A DNA stretch of 64,000 bases from Polytrichum commune (taxonomy: Eukaryota; Streptophyta; Polytrichopsida; Polytrichales; Polytrichaceae). The translations under genes and the position numbers were made by a program. Every line of letters starts with the position of its first letter. Positions within the stretch are counted from its first letter, which is position 1. Shown here in pieces: positions 1-10,545 of this stretch. The notes beneath the pieces are model-generated. The model searched no databases, was not told where the DNA came from, and saw only the letters and a list, made by a program, of their open reading frames with translations. Location of the stretch: assembly GCA_950295325.1 (NCBI GenBank), contig OX485807.1, positions 28,243,666-28,307,665 of the forward strand, given 5' to 3'.

Positions 1-365
1 GCTGATTGTTTTCAGAAGGGAAATTCACTATTGTCATGATGACAACATTGTTAATTTTGGTGACTAGGTGCCATATATACGGCAAGGCGTAATTTGATGG
101 ACGGATCACGAGATGATTTGATAATGAAAATCATCAAAGGCGATTAAAGATGGGGCATTACATTTGTATGCAACCTACAGGTCTTGTTGTGATGTTTTTA
201 TCAAGTTATTCCTACATTCGTCAACCAACCCTTAACATCAACCAAAGATGTGGAGAAATGTTAAGCTTCATCTTCGCCATGGCAATTGAACCAACTACAT
301 TAGTTTGTGTAGGCCTAGCCGATAGACAAAGGAGTCTTTCTCAGTTGGGGGGGAGCATTTGAAAT
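1..365. other. No recognisable feature
   Basis: Short frames only. I see no domain, terminal repeat or tandem structure. It is adjacent to the tandem duplication that starts near 366. Confidence 0.5.
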
Positions 366-562
366 TGTTAGTAGCACACTTGTTGTTTGTTGGATGGTTT
401 TCTGGTTATGTTTTTTTGCACAATGTATTATGTGTAAAGATGTATATTTATACGACAACATTGAGAGTTATTTGTAGCATACTTGTTGTTGTTTTGTTGT
501 AAATTTTTTTGGTTATATTTTTTTGCACGATGTGTTATGTGTAATGATGTATATTTACATGA
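366..562. repeat. Imperfect tandem duplication, about 107-bp unit
   Basis: Two successive copies of a T/G-rich segment, about 366-455 and 473-562. Each contains CACTTGTTGT or ACTTGTTGTT, then TTTTTTTGCAC, then TATGTGTAA and GATGTATATTTA. The second copy runs into the first family A MITE. The repeat has no coding capacity on the plus strand. It looks like a local slippage or unequal-exchange duplication. Confidence 0.7.
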
Positions 563-1745
563 CATGATGCTCAAAAACAAATGGTTGAACCTAGTTTTGG
601 ATGTAGATTTCATGAGCTTGAATATTTTAAAGTTGGATTTTTTTTTCATATTCTTTGAACCCATTATCTACTTCAAGGCATCATCACAAAATTTTGTAGA
701 AAACCATCAATTTTATGTAATTTTATTGTATTGTAGAAAAAATTTAGACAATTGCCCGGGTAGGGCACTCATACATGTATTTAATAACCCATATGTGATG
801 GAAGGGTATTTATCATGGGGCTATTTATCTAAGAAATTGGAATTCTTTACACCCTATCAGTACAAATAAATTTAAATTTTGTCATTTTAGATGACCCTAT
901 TTGTATTTATAAAGTCGCAAGTGAACTAGTTTCTAGTACCCTATGTTCCTTATAATTTTTATATTTGACCCCATGAATGACGAATCATAGGACTCTTGAA
1001 AGTTTGTAGTGAAAATTCAGTAAACCATGTCTAGATTGAAGACATCAAACAATGTATCAAAACATAAAAACTTAAAGCATGATTAGGACCTCCTATTGTT
1101 CCAAATCATACATCAAACAATGTTCAAATCAAACAAATTTGAAGCAAGCAACCCTAGGCAAAAATCAAAGATACAATGCACAAAGCAAAGAACACCAAAA
1201 TCCTCGTCATCCAAATTTTTCATTCGGGAATTTGGATTGAAAATGGATAGTTTTTCATCCATTGACCTGCATAAAATGCATATATTTTTCTCTACCTACT
1301 ATTCCCAACCCTCTTTTAGATTGAAAGAATTAGATAAATCGATGCATTATATGGTACCCTTATATTTTTATACACACAACTTTGTAATTGAAGAGGTGCT
1401 TCATTATATCGAAGAATTGTATAAATTTTCTCACAAATGAATAAAAAATACCCTACATTCATTCTCACATGGTTCAATAAATTTTCGCGAGTGCCCTACC
1501 CGGGGACAATTGCTTGTTCAATATCACCTACTTGCGCACCACTTGCACCGTTTTTTTTAAATATGTAGACTTTTCTTGGAATTCTTGTTGTCATCATAAA
1601 TTGCTTGGCTTTGCAAATCAATATGTTTTTTCAATGTTTATAATTTTTTTCTTCATAAAATTTAAAGTTAATGTGTAGTTTTGAATCACTTTCACTTAAC
1701 ACTAGGCAAAGATCAGGAGTTGTTCACTTTACCATGCTTGCCCCC
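550..1745 (+). mobile_element. Family A MITE, copy 1, interrupted by a hAT-like element
   Basis: Sequence at 560-754 and 1505-1745 matches three other copies: 4578-5192 inverted, 15864-16290, and 57731-58323. Shared landmarks include GATGCTCAAA, ATTTCATGA, CACCACTTGCAC, and a 3' end with CATGCTTGC plus a C run. The intact copy at 4578-5192 shows the family is a roughly 600-bp terminal-inverted-repeat element with ends GGGTGCAAGCAYRGTAAA. This copy's left terminus is not clear because it runs into the tandem duplication. Its right end abuts the codons of a Copia reverse transcriptase, so it probably inserted into that Copia. Confidence 0.75.
755..1504. mobile_element. Non-autonomous hAT-like DNA transposon, 750 bp
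   Basis: Perfect 16-bp terminal inverted repeats: CCCGGGTAGGGCACTC at 755-770 and its complement at 1489-1504. They are flanked by the 8-bp direct repeat GACAATTG at 747-754 and 1505-1512. An 8-bp target duplication is the hAT hallmark. The host sequence is a family A MITE, and uninserted versions of the same site are visible near 16216 and 58090 (GACAATTACTTG, GACAATTACATG), which independently confirms the boundaries. The interior has short frames (for example 1096-1440) with no transposase motif, so it must be mobilised in trans. A 9-bp target duplication (adding the following C) cannot be fully excluded. Confidence 0.88.
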
Positions 1746-2765
1746 AAAGGCTAGATTAATCGCAAGGAGTGGACTATTAAGAAACATTTGCACCCACTAT
1801 TAAGTGCGTGACAATTACAATAGTGATCTTCATAGCAAATATAAACAAATGGATAGCCAAACACCTTGATATCAAAATAACCTTCTTAAATGGAGACTTG
1901 GATCAAGAAGTGTTTATGGAGATACTTGAAAGTCTTAGGCACCTGTACTCTGGAAACCTGGTTTGTAAGCTCAAAAAGACACTATATGGACTCAAACAGG
2001 CCTCTAGGGCATGGCACATCAAAATTGACACCTTCTTATGAAAACAAGGATTTCAGTGAAGCAGCTACAATCATAACTTTTACATGTTCTTCGAAGCAAA
2101 TTTATGTGTCATCACAGTATTATGTGTAGATGATTTGCTTATTACGGGAACCCATGAAGCAAAAGTGATTGAATTAGAGCATAAACTTGAACAAGAGTTT
2201 GAGATGTCCATATTGGAGTTACTCACTACATAGGGATTGAGTTTGTTTATCTTAGAGAAGGGACCCTTCTGCTACAAAGGAATTACATCCAGGCATTATT
2301 AAAAAAAATCCAAGATGATAGATTGTGCACCTGTGGCTACACCAATGGAGGAAGGAATTCGGTTATACAAGGACATGGAAGCAGATATCATTGACACAGA
2401 ACACTATCAGAGCAAGGTGGGAAGTCTTATCTTTTTTATGAATATCAAGCCGGACATCGCATATGCACTATGCAGTCAGTTGTGTTAGTAGATACATGGC
2501 TGCTCACAATGGCCGCATCTTGAGGCAACAAGGAGAACTCTCAGATATGCAAAGGGCGCAATGGGCCAGAAAATCTTTTTCTCAAACCACTCAACACAGA
2601 TTTGAATAGGGTATGTTGATGCTGATGGGGAAGAGATCTAGATAAAAGGATATCAACCACATGCACGCTATTCAAGATTGGTGAAGTTTCAATATATGAG
2701 AGTAGCAAGTTATAATCCACCATTGCACTTTCAACCACAAAAGTAGAGCATAGGGCTTTGTAGAT
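1746..2765 (+). pseudogene. Ty1/Copia pol fragment: reverse transcriptase and start of RNase H, broken
   Basis: This is the polymerase of a Copia LTR retrotransposon, which copies element RNA into DNA in virus-like particles. Translation across frames gives the family landmarks in order: KARLIA; GVDY, a stop, then ETFAP near 1763-1795; FLNGDL near 1885; VCKLKKTLYGLKQASRAW near 1960-2010; the catalytic VDDLLITG near 2125-2150 (Y of YVDD replaced by C); HYIGIEF; ATPMEEG near 2340; and RNase H residues STTCTLFKIGEVSIYESSKL near 2650-2710. At least one in-frame stop and several frameshifts make it dead. The frame breaks off after EHRAL at about 2762 and resumes at 5308. Gag, protease and integrase are not seen upstream, where a family A MITE abuts. 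Confidence 0.9.
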
Positions 2766-4577
2766 AGGTTTTTGAATTGGGCTCCGTTCAACAAAATCAC
2801 ACAGGGGAGACTTAAAAGTATCAGATTGAACTCTAAGTGACACTATTAGGTTGATTGATAAATCACAATGATTTTAGAATGAGATTTGGGTACCAAACCT
2901 AGATAAGACCTTGTTTCCTATGGATTTTAGGAAGTTATGAGATTAAGGAGTAGATAATGAGAGTCACTCAGTGTAATACATGCAATTGCACGGTCTCTTC
3001 ATTACAAGCAACCATAGTCTAATAATAACAACTCGCTATACCATGGATTTTCAATGCAAGAAGTCACAACTCATCAATAGTTTTTTTAAGTGACCAGTAT
3101 CCACATATAATTAGGGCCAAGGGCACCCTAATGTGAACAATAGTCTCTTCTTGATTATTTGATAATTTAATGAGTCATGAAATACTATAATAACAACCCT
3201 GCGGGTTACGGCGTTCATTGACTTATCTAAATTCTAATGAGGCAATGGAACCATGATCCTCACCTAGACCAACTGAAGGACTTCCACCGTGGGTTTGATT
3301 TCCACTCCAATTCACCCTTGAGAGACGATATGCTTGTAGTTGGCTATGGACTAGCTTCTCTAGTTCATGGATTTGTACAGGACCATACTTTGTTGCCGCC
3401 TATGGTCTTTGTTAAGACCCTTTCTTAGGCTTCTCCGGCATTGATTTTGTATTTCCGACAATAGATCATACAACCCACATTTTCTCACACTCTACTCCCA
3501 TAATTTCAGGCGATAGTCTAATCTCAACATTGATTTGATTGTTATTCTCGCTCAATTCACTCTCTTCTCGAGAGGTAAGACCATAGACTCAACTTAAGAA
3601 ACTTGCTTCACACATCATTCACTTTCCAACTTATAACGTCATTCAGAATTGAGAGGTTGACATACCAAAACTATACTTCAAACAATGGCACTTCACCAAA
3701 CTGACAATAACGTAATATCCACTCTCTTCACGAGAAGGAGGTAGATGATTACAAAAAAAATAAAAAATAAAAAAATAAAATCTCTTGAGTCTTCTGCATC
3801 TTTAGATTATGGCCTTTATGCAAAACTATGTAACGATTCAATCCATTATCCAATACTTCTTCAAGTTGCTAAAAAAATTCACCCCCTACAAGTTACTTTA
3901 GTCAATTGCATTAATTAATAATTATATTCCTCTTCATTAATTAACTCTCTTCTTACCAGCCAAGACCATGAATTTCAACAAAGGCACTATGAAGAGTTCA
4001 CACTCAAATGAGAATCACATTAAATAATTTGCTGGTTCAAAAGGGCTTCACACCTTGCCTCAAATTACAGACAATGGTCTTTAACAAAAGTCTATCACCA
4101 AAAACATCCACTCTGTTCCCAAGAGTGCAGACAATTTGCTTTCTGCTTAGGTATTTATGAAATGGTCATATTCAATTCATATGCATACGAGATAACTTCA
4201 CGCGGATGAGGGCTTCACACCCCAAACACTGCACTCACACGTACACATGCCCTATTGTCATATTTATCTAAGAATATGAAGTGAATTGATAAAGAAAGGG
4301 CTTCATGCCCTATGCTTGATTTCATATAATGACATTCAAACAATAGCTTATTACAATGGATATCCACTCTCTTCCCAAGAGGGATTCCTAACAGTGTCAA
4401 TTCCTAATGAGCCCAGAAACTCATGACGGCTACTCTTTCTATGGGCTATAGGGTTAAGTGGGAGATTGAAGCAAGGTGCTCAATCTTCAAAAGTTGTGAG
4501 GGTCTATAGCCAGAAACTTTAACAAATGGTTTGAATGTCCACTTTAGCGTTACTAACCCTCTTTTAGCTTAGTAGTC
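2766..4577. other. Insertion inside the Copia RNase H region, with degenerate internal repeats
   Basis: This stretch separates the two halves of the RNase H frame. Its ORFs are short and unrecognised. A motif like CCACTCTCTTC followed by CGAGA or CCAAGAG recurs near 3545, 3720, 4108 and 4365, often with CTTCACACC upstream. This suggests strongly decayed repeats spaced roughly 170-260 bp. No terminal inverted repeats or LTRs could be delimited, so the element type is open. Confidence 0.45.
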
Positions 4578-5192
4578 GGGTGCAAGCACAGTAAAGTGGA
4601 CAACTCCTGATCCCTGCCTAGTGTTAAGTGAAAGTAATTCAATTTTATGTACTAACTTTGAATTTTGTGAGGGAAATAACCATTGATATTTTAAAAACAT
4701 ATTGATCTATAAAGCTAAGCAATTTATGATGACAAAAGAAATTTCAAAGAAAAGTTTACATGTTTTAGGAGACAGCGCAAGTGGTGTGCAAGTAGGTGAT
4801 ATTGAACAAGTGGATGTCTAAAATTTGTTTAAAATATGATAAAATTACATCAAATTGATGGTTTCCTACAAAGTGTTTTGATGATGCCCTCAAATAGATA
4901 ATGAATTCAAGAATTATAAAAAATAACTTCAACTTCAAAATAGTTAAGGTCGTGAAGTTTATGTCCAAAACCATACTCAATCATTTGCTTTGAGCATCAC
5001 TTTTGATGCTAAGTATTGAAGATCTCAACTTGATATTCTACATTTAAGTATCTAACACAACAATAGAGGTCATCATCAAAAAAATTCCAACTTAAATAAC
5101 GCTTCGCTACTACTTTTAAGCCTTTGACCAAAAAATTTATGGTTCTAGTATACCAAAGCATTTTTTTGATCCATTTTACCATGCTTGCACCC
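4578..5192 (-). mobile_element. Family A MITE, copy 2, full length (615 bp)
   Basis: Ends are GGGTGCAAGCACAGTAAA at 4578 and, on the other strand, GGGTGCAAGCATGGTAAA from 5192. These form terminal inverted repeats of about 23 bp. The interior is the reverse complement of copies at 550-1745, 15864-16290 and 57731-58323. It carries no transposase. I could not find a convincing target duplication, so the superfamily is unassigned. It lies in the interval that interrupts the Copia RNase H region. Confidence 0.8.
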
Positions 5193-5307
5193 AATCGCTA
5201 TCATAATATCATCATTTCTTCACTGATTCAAGAACCAAAATGATGATTTGAGCTCAAAAATCATCAAAGTCCAAAACTTGAGCTGATCTAACTAAAAAGT
5301 CAGATTA

Positions 5308-5600
5308 CAGGCTCTCTCAAAAGGTGTTAGAGAGATCACTTGGACAAGGTCGTTACTCAAGGAAGTCAGTTTCACACAAGACTTGCCCGCCACTCTATTT
5401 TGTGACAATCAGAGTGCATTAAAAACTTGTCAAAAACCCAGTACACCATGCTAGGACAAAGCACATAGAAATCTAGCGTCACTACATCAAGAAAAGAGTA
5501 GACAGTAAGGATGTGGAAGTTAGGAATATTCATACCACTGAACAAGAAGCGGGCATCTTTACCGAACCACTTGGAAGAATTAGATTTCAGTCACTAAAAG
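5308..5600 (+). pseudogene. Copia RNase H, C-terminal part, separated from 1746-2765
   Basis: The translation continues the Copia RNase H: ALSKGVREITWTRSLLKE, then the catalytic-region FCDNQSALKT near 5405, then frameshifted residues matching the usual ending (HIEI, HYIKKRVD, VEVRNIHTTEQ, FTEPLG). It is collinear with the frame that stops at about 2762. The joining residues (RAL at 2757-2762, AL at 5310) partly repeat, as a target duplication would. Several frames are needed to read it, so it is a pseudogene. Confidence 0.85.
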
Positions 5601-5639
5601 ATACAGTAGGGGCAGCCTCACCAAAAGCCACCTGATTTG

Positions 5640-7210
5640 ACTAAGGGCAGAAACCCACTAATTTACATCTGCTGTAGATGTTTGCTCTTTTGCCCACTCC
5701 CTACACCTTCATATTTCTGATAGAATTATCTACTCTCTACGAAGACAATGAGATCTTCCTGAACCAAACATCTAAAGCAATCCAATTTGTAACGACTGCG
5801 TTTTGTCAAGGATAATGGACCAATCCAACTACAATAGCGCAAATACCCATCTTCGTCTAACTTAGGAAATGGATCACCTGCCACTCTAAAGATTATTCTA
5901 TCAAGGAACGCTACGAGCGGTTCAAACGCTGAAGACACATTACCAGATACGGATCCTCAGAAAAACAAAGAAGCGGCCAGATGAGTTTTTTTGCACCACC
6001 GAATCGCACAAGCCATGAAAGAGTGCGTCACAGTCAGGACCGGTGGAGACATCACCGAATTCTACAAAGGAAAATCGGGCGAGCAAGTCACCAATTTCCA
6101 ACCACGAATAGAGATAGTCACAACAACGATGGAGGATCGCAGAGCGTAACCATAGACACCAAATTGCGGCATAAACCTACACAACCAACGGAAACGTCAG
6201 AGGCTTAACAAACATGAAGACAATTAAGCTTTTAGACTCACCAGGCTGAGGTGAGTGAGATGATGGAGGAGATCTATTAGAATTACAACGCCATGCTCCT
6301 GTTGTGTTATCGCCATCATTACATGGATTAGAGTATCTGATGAGAGGTCTTGGAAAATAGGGTTTGAGAAGGGATGTTCAAACATTCACACCCGATTGTC
6401 CAATACTCATTTAATTTAGTTACCATATAGACAGTGACAATAGTGATAGGCAAAGGAATAGCCAAAGATGTAGGCAAGCGGAAGATAAAGTCACTACAAG
6501 TATTCTGCTCCACTATCCAAGTACTTTTACTCTATTCCCATAGCTCTCAAATACATGTAGTATTAATCCACATATCCTCTTAGAAACTATATATATACAA
6601 TAGCATTCGTACTATGGATATATACTTGAATACAACTGCTCCCTTGTGAGCAAAAAGTTTCTACAGTACGCTCGTATGCGACAATTCCCTCTCTCCCCCT
6701 GCCTGTGTGGTGTATTTTACTTTCCACGGTATCATTGCCATTTGAAACAAACAAACCAGATAATAATAATAAAATTAAACAAAAGAACCCGAAACAAAAG
6801 CCTGAGAAATACGCCGTACCGTCGTCATGTGTTGTTGCAAGAATCTACTTTTTGTCCATCTCTCGAGACTTGAGGGTACAGGGACCAACCTGCTGCAACG
6901 ACACTTTTGTCTCTCCACTGTGCAGCTACTAACTACGTGGCGACTTGTACAGGCTTGTTCACAGCGAGGGACTGGAGTAGTGTCATAGCTACAAGGGGTT
7001 GGGGAAGGGAATCGTGTACAGTACTGAAGTACTGAAGTATGTTCGTGATCTACACCTGTGGCTACAGGCAGGGTAATTAGTAGAGTAGCTGCTTTGCATC
7101 TCCTGACCTTTAATCGAGGCACATGACCAACTCCGTACTCGATCGGTTCCTCCATTATGGGCACACACTCCTCGTGATGCCGCCGACCACAGGTGGCCCA
7201 CATGAACAAC
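5640..7210. other. Low-copy DNA downstream of the Copia fragment; possible decayed LTR with TATA-like box
   Basis: Composition is less AT-rich than the flanks. A TATA-like string, ACTATATATATACAATAG near 6587-6604, precedes TATATACTTGAATACAACTG, an arrangement often found in a Copia LTR, but I could not find matching LTR ends. Open frames at 5981-6208 (+), 6646-6932 (+) and 6775-7209 (-, 144 codons) show no recognisable domain and overlap one another on opposite strands. I do not call them genes. Confidence 0.35.
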
Positions 7211-8615
7211 TTGGAAGTTGAATTATGTTAATACACAAGTTACACAACCTAACCTAAGCAGTGAAATTTGGGTAAAACATTAAAAAATGGATCTAGGTTG
7301 AAGATACGAGTATATCTATTGGTCAAAGAGAGAGACAGAGCGAGAGATAGAAAGAGAGCTCCTGATGATTAGCAGCTTCCAGCTCTCATCATATTTTCCT
7401 GCCTTCGAGCTGTAAAATTGGGTACCTGGCTATTTTAGTTGGATGTGAGGATTTGATATTGCTGCAACATGGGGGATGTTTAGTTTCCTTTGTTGATATT
7501 TCTTCGAAGTTCGAGAGTGACCGGTTTGGTCTTGGTGTGCTCAGCGACGGTCGAGAGTTTCTCAAGAAATTTCGATTTAAGGCCCTTCGACGCTCAGTTT
7601 GTATCCTGGGGTGGGGTTGGTCACAACAAGTTTTGAACTTTGTCACGCGAAGGGGAGTACAGAGATACAAGAGCCGGTGTAAAATATGCTACCCGACCAT
7701 GATGAGCTTGGTACGTAAAAGGATGGCACAAACGAAATCTTGTTCGAATTAGGAGGTCAGAGAAGGTGGTCAATGACTATCGACGTCCTACATGACATAA
7801 AATCAGGTGAATTCCGTTTCGCTTTGGGCATTTGAGCTTTGTTATATATACTAAATGGATGCAGTAGTCGATCTAGGGCACTGGATAAGGGTTACCAAAC
7901 AAATTATATGACGACGTCGCTCAAGCATGGCAGCATACTTTGACAAATAGAATGATGTGTTTGTGAAATTTAAATGAGCTGCACATCTTAGTCTTCCTCA
8001 TTTTCGGAAACATGCATCATCAGAGACATTCAAGTTTTCGGATGCGCGAGATGTCAATAGAGTACCGTGCGGCGTTAGACAGTGAGAAAATCTGGATAGA
8101 GAATCAAACATCGGAGAGGGAAGGGAGGCGTCGATCATCGACGCCGTTAGGTTGCACGAAAAGCACCCCCATTCCGGGGGGGGGAAGGATGTGATCTGTT
8201 AGGCCATGCAGAATTAGCTAACCCTTATTTTCTTTATCTATATGATTGCAACAAAGGTTGGACAATGGAATATGCTCTCCTAATTTCGCTCATACTTACA
8301 ATGCGCGGAGTAAGATGCAGCCAACAAGCTAGCCCCCTCGCTCTGGTGTTCCTGCATTGACTTGCTGCTGAGTTGCCTTTCGTATTTCGAAGGTAACCAT
8401 CTGTTAAAAACTCCAATTTTATTCTCACGAGAAGCACAAGAATGTGGATCGCTTCCAAGTTGACTCCTGAATTCGCTGCTAAGTGTAATCTCTGTGCTCT
8501 CATAACCGAATGTAATGTGGTCCTAACTCTTCTCGCTCCCCTCATGTTCATTTTCTGTCTGATCTATTTCTTATTCTTTTATGTGATTTTTAACGTCGTC
8601 TTTGAAATTCTTGCA

Positions 8616-10119
8616 GGAGGTTCTGAAGGTCTCGATTGCAGTAACGGTGTCCGATCCTGCCTAGGCAACGATCATCATCGCCACGCATCCAATTCGACTC
8701 CACCAGGTAATTTCACTACAGACACAATCTTTATCCTCAAAATATAGTGGATGTCTCACGACCAGCATCAGCAGCATGATCTTCGTAAGAAACAGCAACA
8801 ATTCCGGAAGCAGCTACAATCTGCAGTCAATCTTGCAAAAGACGTCACGGTTGACATTTAGCTAATTTATTCAGTTATTCGAGCGAGGTATGGTGGAAGC
8901 TAATTACAAACAAGACGACTATCATTTAGCATCTTGGTACTTTTGGCCTAGATGGATATATTTACAAAATTAGACACCCTCGGACAGTGCAGGGAGCCTC
9001 AAAAGTATTGTTGTGATCAGTGTATACATGTGCTTGGACAGCTGAGGCTGATTCTTGCACAATTTCGCTGTATTTATTGGCAGCTCCTCCGTGCCATTGC
9101 TGCTCCTGCTGAAGATCGTCGCCATTGTAGTTCGCCGAAAGTCAATCTTCTGGTAAATTGCAGGGACAGTGTGGTTGCACTTTCGCCTCAACCTACTCAA
9201 TCAAGTCCAACAGTACCGCTGTTTGCATCATTACTATAGAACATGCTGGCTTTTTCAATTTGTACCCAAAATAATGTCATGGGTATCAAGTTGCAGGGGA
9301 TGCAAACACCGACTACCACTTGGCATAGCATTCACTGTAACTATCAGTCCGCCTATCAGCAAGTCAGAAAATTCTCTAGCTGACATTTCTGAAGCTTATC
9401 CAAGCAATGTCACCTCGCAGGATGACATTCGCTCTGAAACTCCAAACAAGATTGGTTCAGGTGTATTCTTTTGCCTTTTAATATAGTATTATGTATTCTG
9501 GCTGGGACCTATCTGTCTCATGACTAAGGTAATTTATTCATCCACTGTGATTTTATTTACCTTCGACACTGATTAAGTGATTGCCATTCGAAAAAGGACC
9601 TTTAGCTTCTGTTTTAGGGTAGATACGCCAAATGCCGGTCCCTCCAAAAGGTATTATTTAAGCTGCCACTTGTTGGTATGCTGACGTAGTCCATTTCTGT
9701 CTGTTCCTGTCTGTTCACTTCGAAAACAACAGCAAACCCTTGGGGGGGTAGATCAAAGGAATTACCGCAATAATGTATATGCATTATTTGGGAGTCGATG
9801 CAGTTTGTCCCTAGGCCTGATGCTCTCAGCTAAAAATTGAATAATATCTCTTTGCAAAGAATGAGTGCATGGGTAGACCTGATCAGATAGATTTACGCTC
9901 TTCTTCAATGTTCCTGCAAGTCTCATTTGCTTGAGGTGAGTGTAATCGAAGGAAGTTACTGACACTTCAAAGTCATGTGATTGTAGTTTGCTGTAAGCAG
10001 GCTTCACATAGTCCACGGAATAAAAACTGTCGATAGTCATTAGCAATTTGAAATGCTCAATGCTCGTTTGTTGTTTTAATAGGTGTACATGAGGCCGAGT
10101 TTGTAGTTCCTTGCCACTG
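8616..10119 (+). other. Candidate spliced coding fragment (three possible exons)
   Basis: A long pyrimidine tract ends in TTGCAG at 8615. An open stretch with GGSEGLDCSNGVRSCLGNDH follows and ends at CCACCAG/GTAATT near 8705. A second acceptor, AAATTGCAG, at about 9161 opens a frame running through LPLGIAFTVTISPPISKSEN and ends at TTCAG/GTGTATTC near 9461. A third acceptor, TTAATAG, near 10081 adds about a dozen codons before a stop. All junctions are compatible with phase 1. I do not recognise the product, there is no clear start exon, and chance GT/AG sites are common. The ORF 8442-8747 with its hydrophobic stretch is probably just the intron tail in frame. Confidence 0.18.
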
Positions 10120-10464
10120 AGCCATTGGCAATTCAGCTCTAATCGAAGGCATACTCAAGCACTTCAATATGCTACTGAGGAGAAATCCTCGCACCCTATT
10201 TTAGCAAATGTGCAACCTGGTAGTGAGTTTTCAAGAATGTCTATGAACGAGGGATCTCAAGGTTTTGATCCCAAAATAAATGTAGAAACCACCATTTAGA
10301 AAGCGAGTTATATATGTATATATTTATGCTGAGACCATGTCCAGGGAGATTTTTGGGCATAATCAGTCGAAATCCTAGTGTTTCCAACCAGTTACATGTT
10401 GACATCTTCTGGTTTTTCTGTATTAATTTGAGGTATAATATTCTTTTATTCCTCTAGAATGACC

Positions 10465-10545
10465 AGGAATTCCCCTGAAGTCTTGAACTTCAATCGATTT
10501 ATTTCTCAAACTCAACCGGTTCATCTGTAACTAGTGATCGGTTCT
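10465..10545 (+). repeat. Dispersed module shared with 21150-21360 and 39610-39685
   Basis: It contains CCTGAAGTCTT, then ATTTCTCAAACTCAACCGG, then TTCATCTGTAAC. The same order occurs several times upstream of the minisatellite at 21345-21785 and once inverted near 39610-39685. It has no coding content. Confidence 0.65.

Noticed and set aside
1096-1440. 114-codon frame inside the hAT-like element
   Set aside because: No hAT motif; the element is too short to encode a transposase, and the frame starts and ends at arbitrary points.
6775-7209. 144-codon minus-strand frame
   Set aside because: Overlaps other frames on both strands, composition looks arbitrary (many C, R, H, S), and there is no domain.
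8442-8747. 101-codon frame with a hydrophobic stretch that looks like a membrane segment
   Set aside because: The hydrophobic part is encoded by a T-rich tract ending in TTGCAG, which is better explained as an intron 3' end.
8751-8861. 36-codon ATG frame rich in Q and K
   Set aside because: Too short, no supporting context, and not conserved with anything I recognise.
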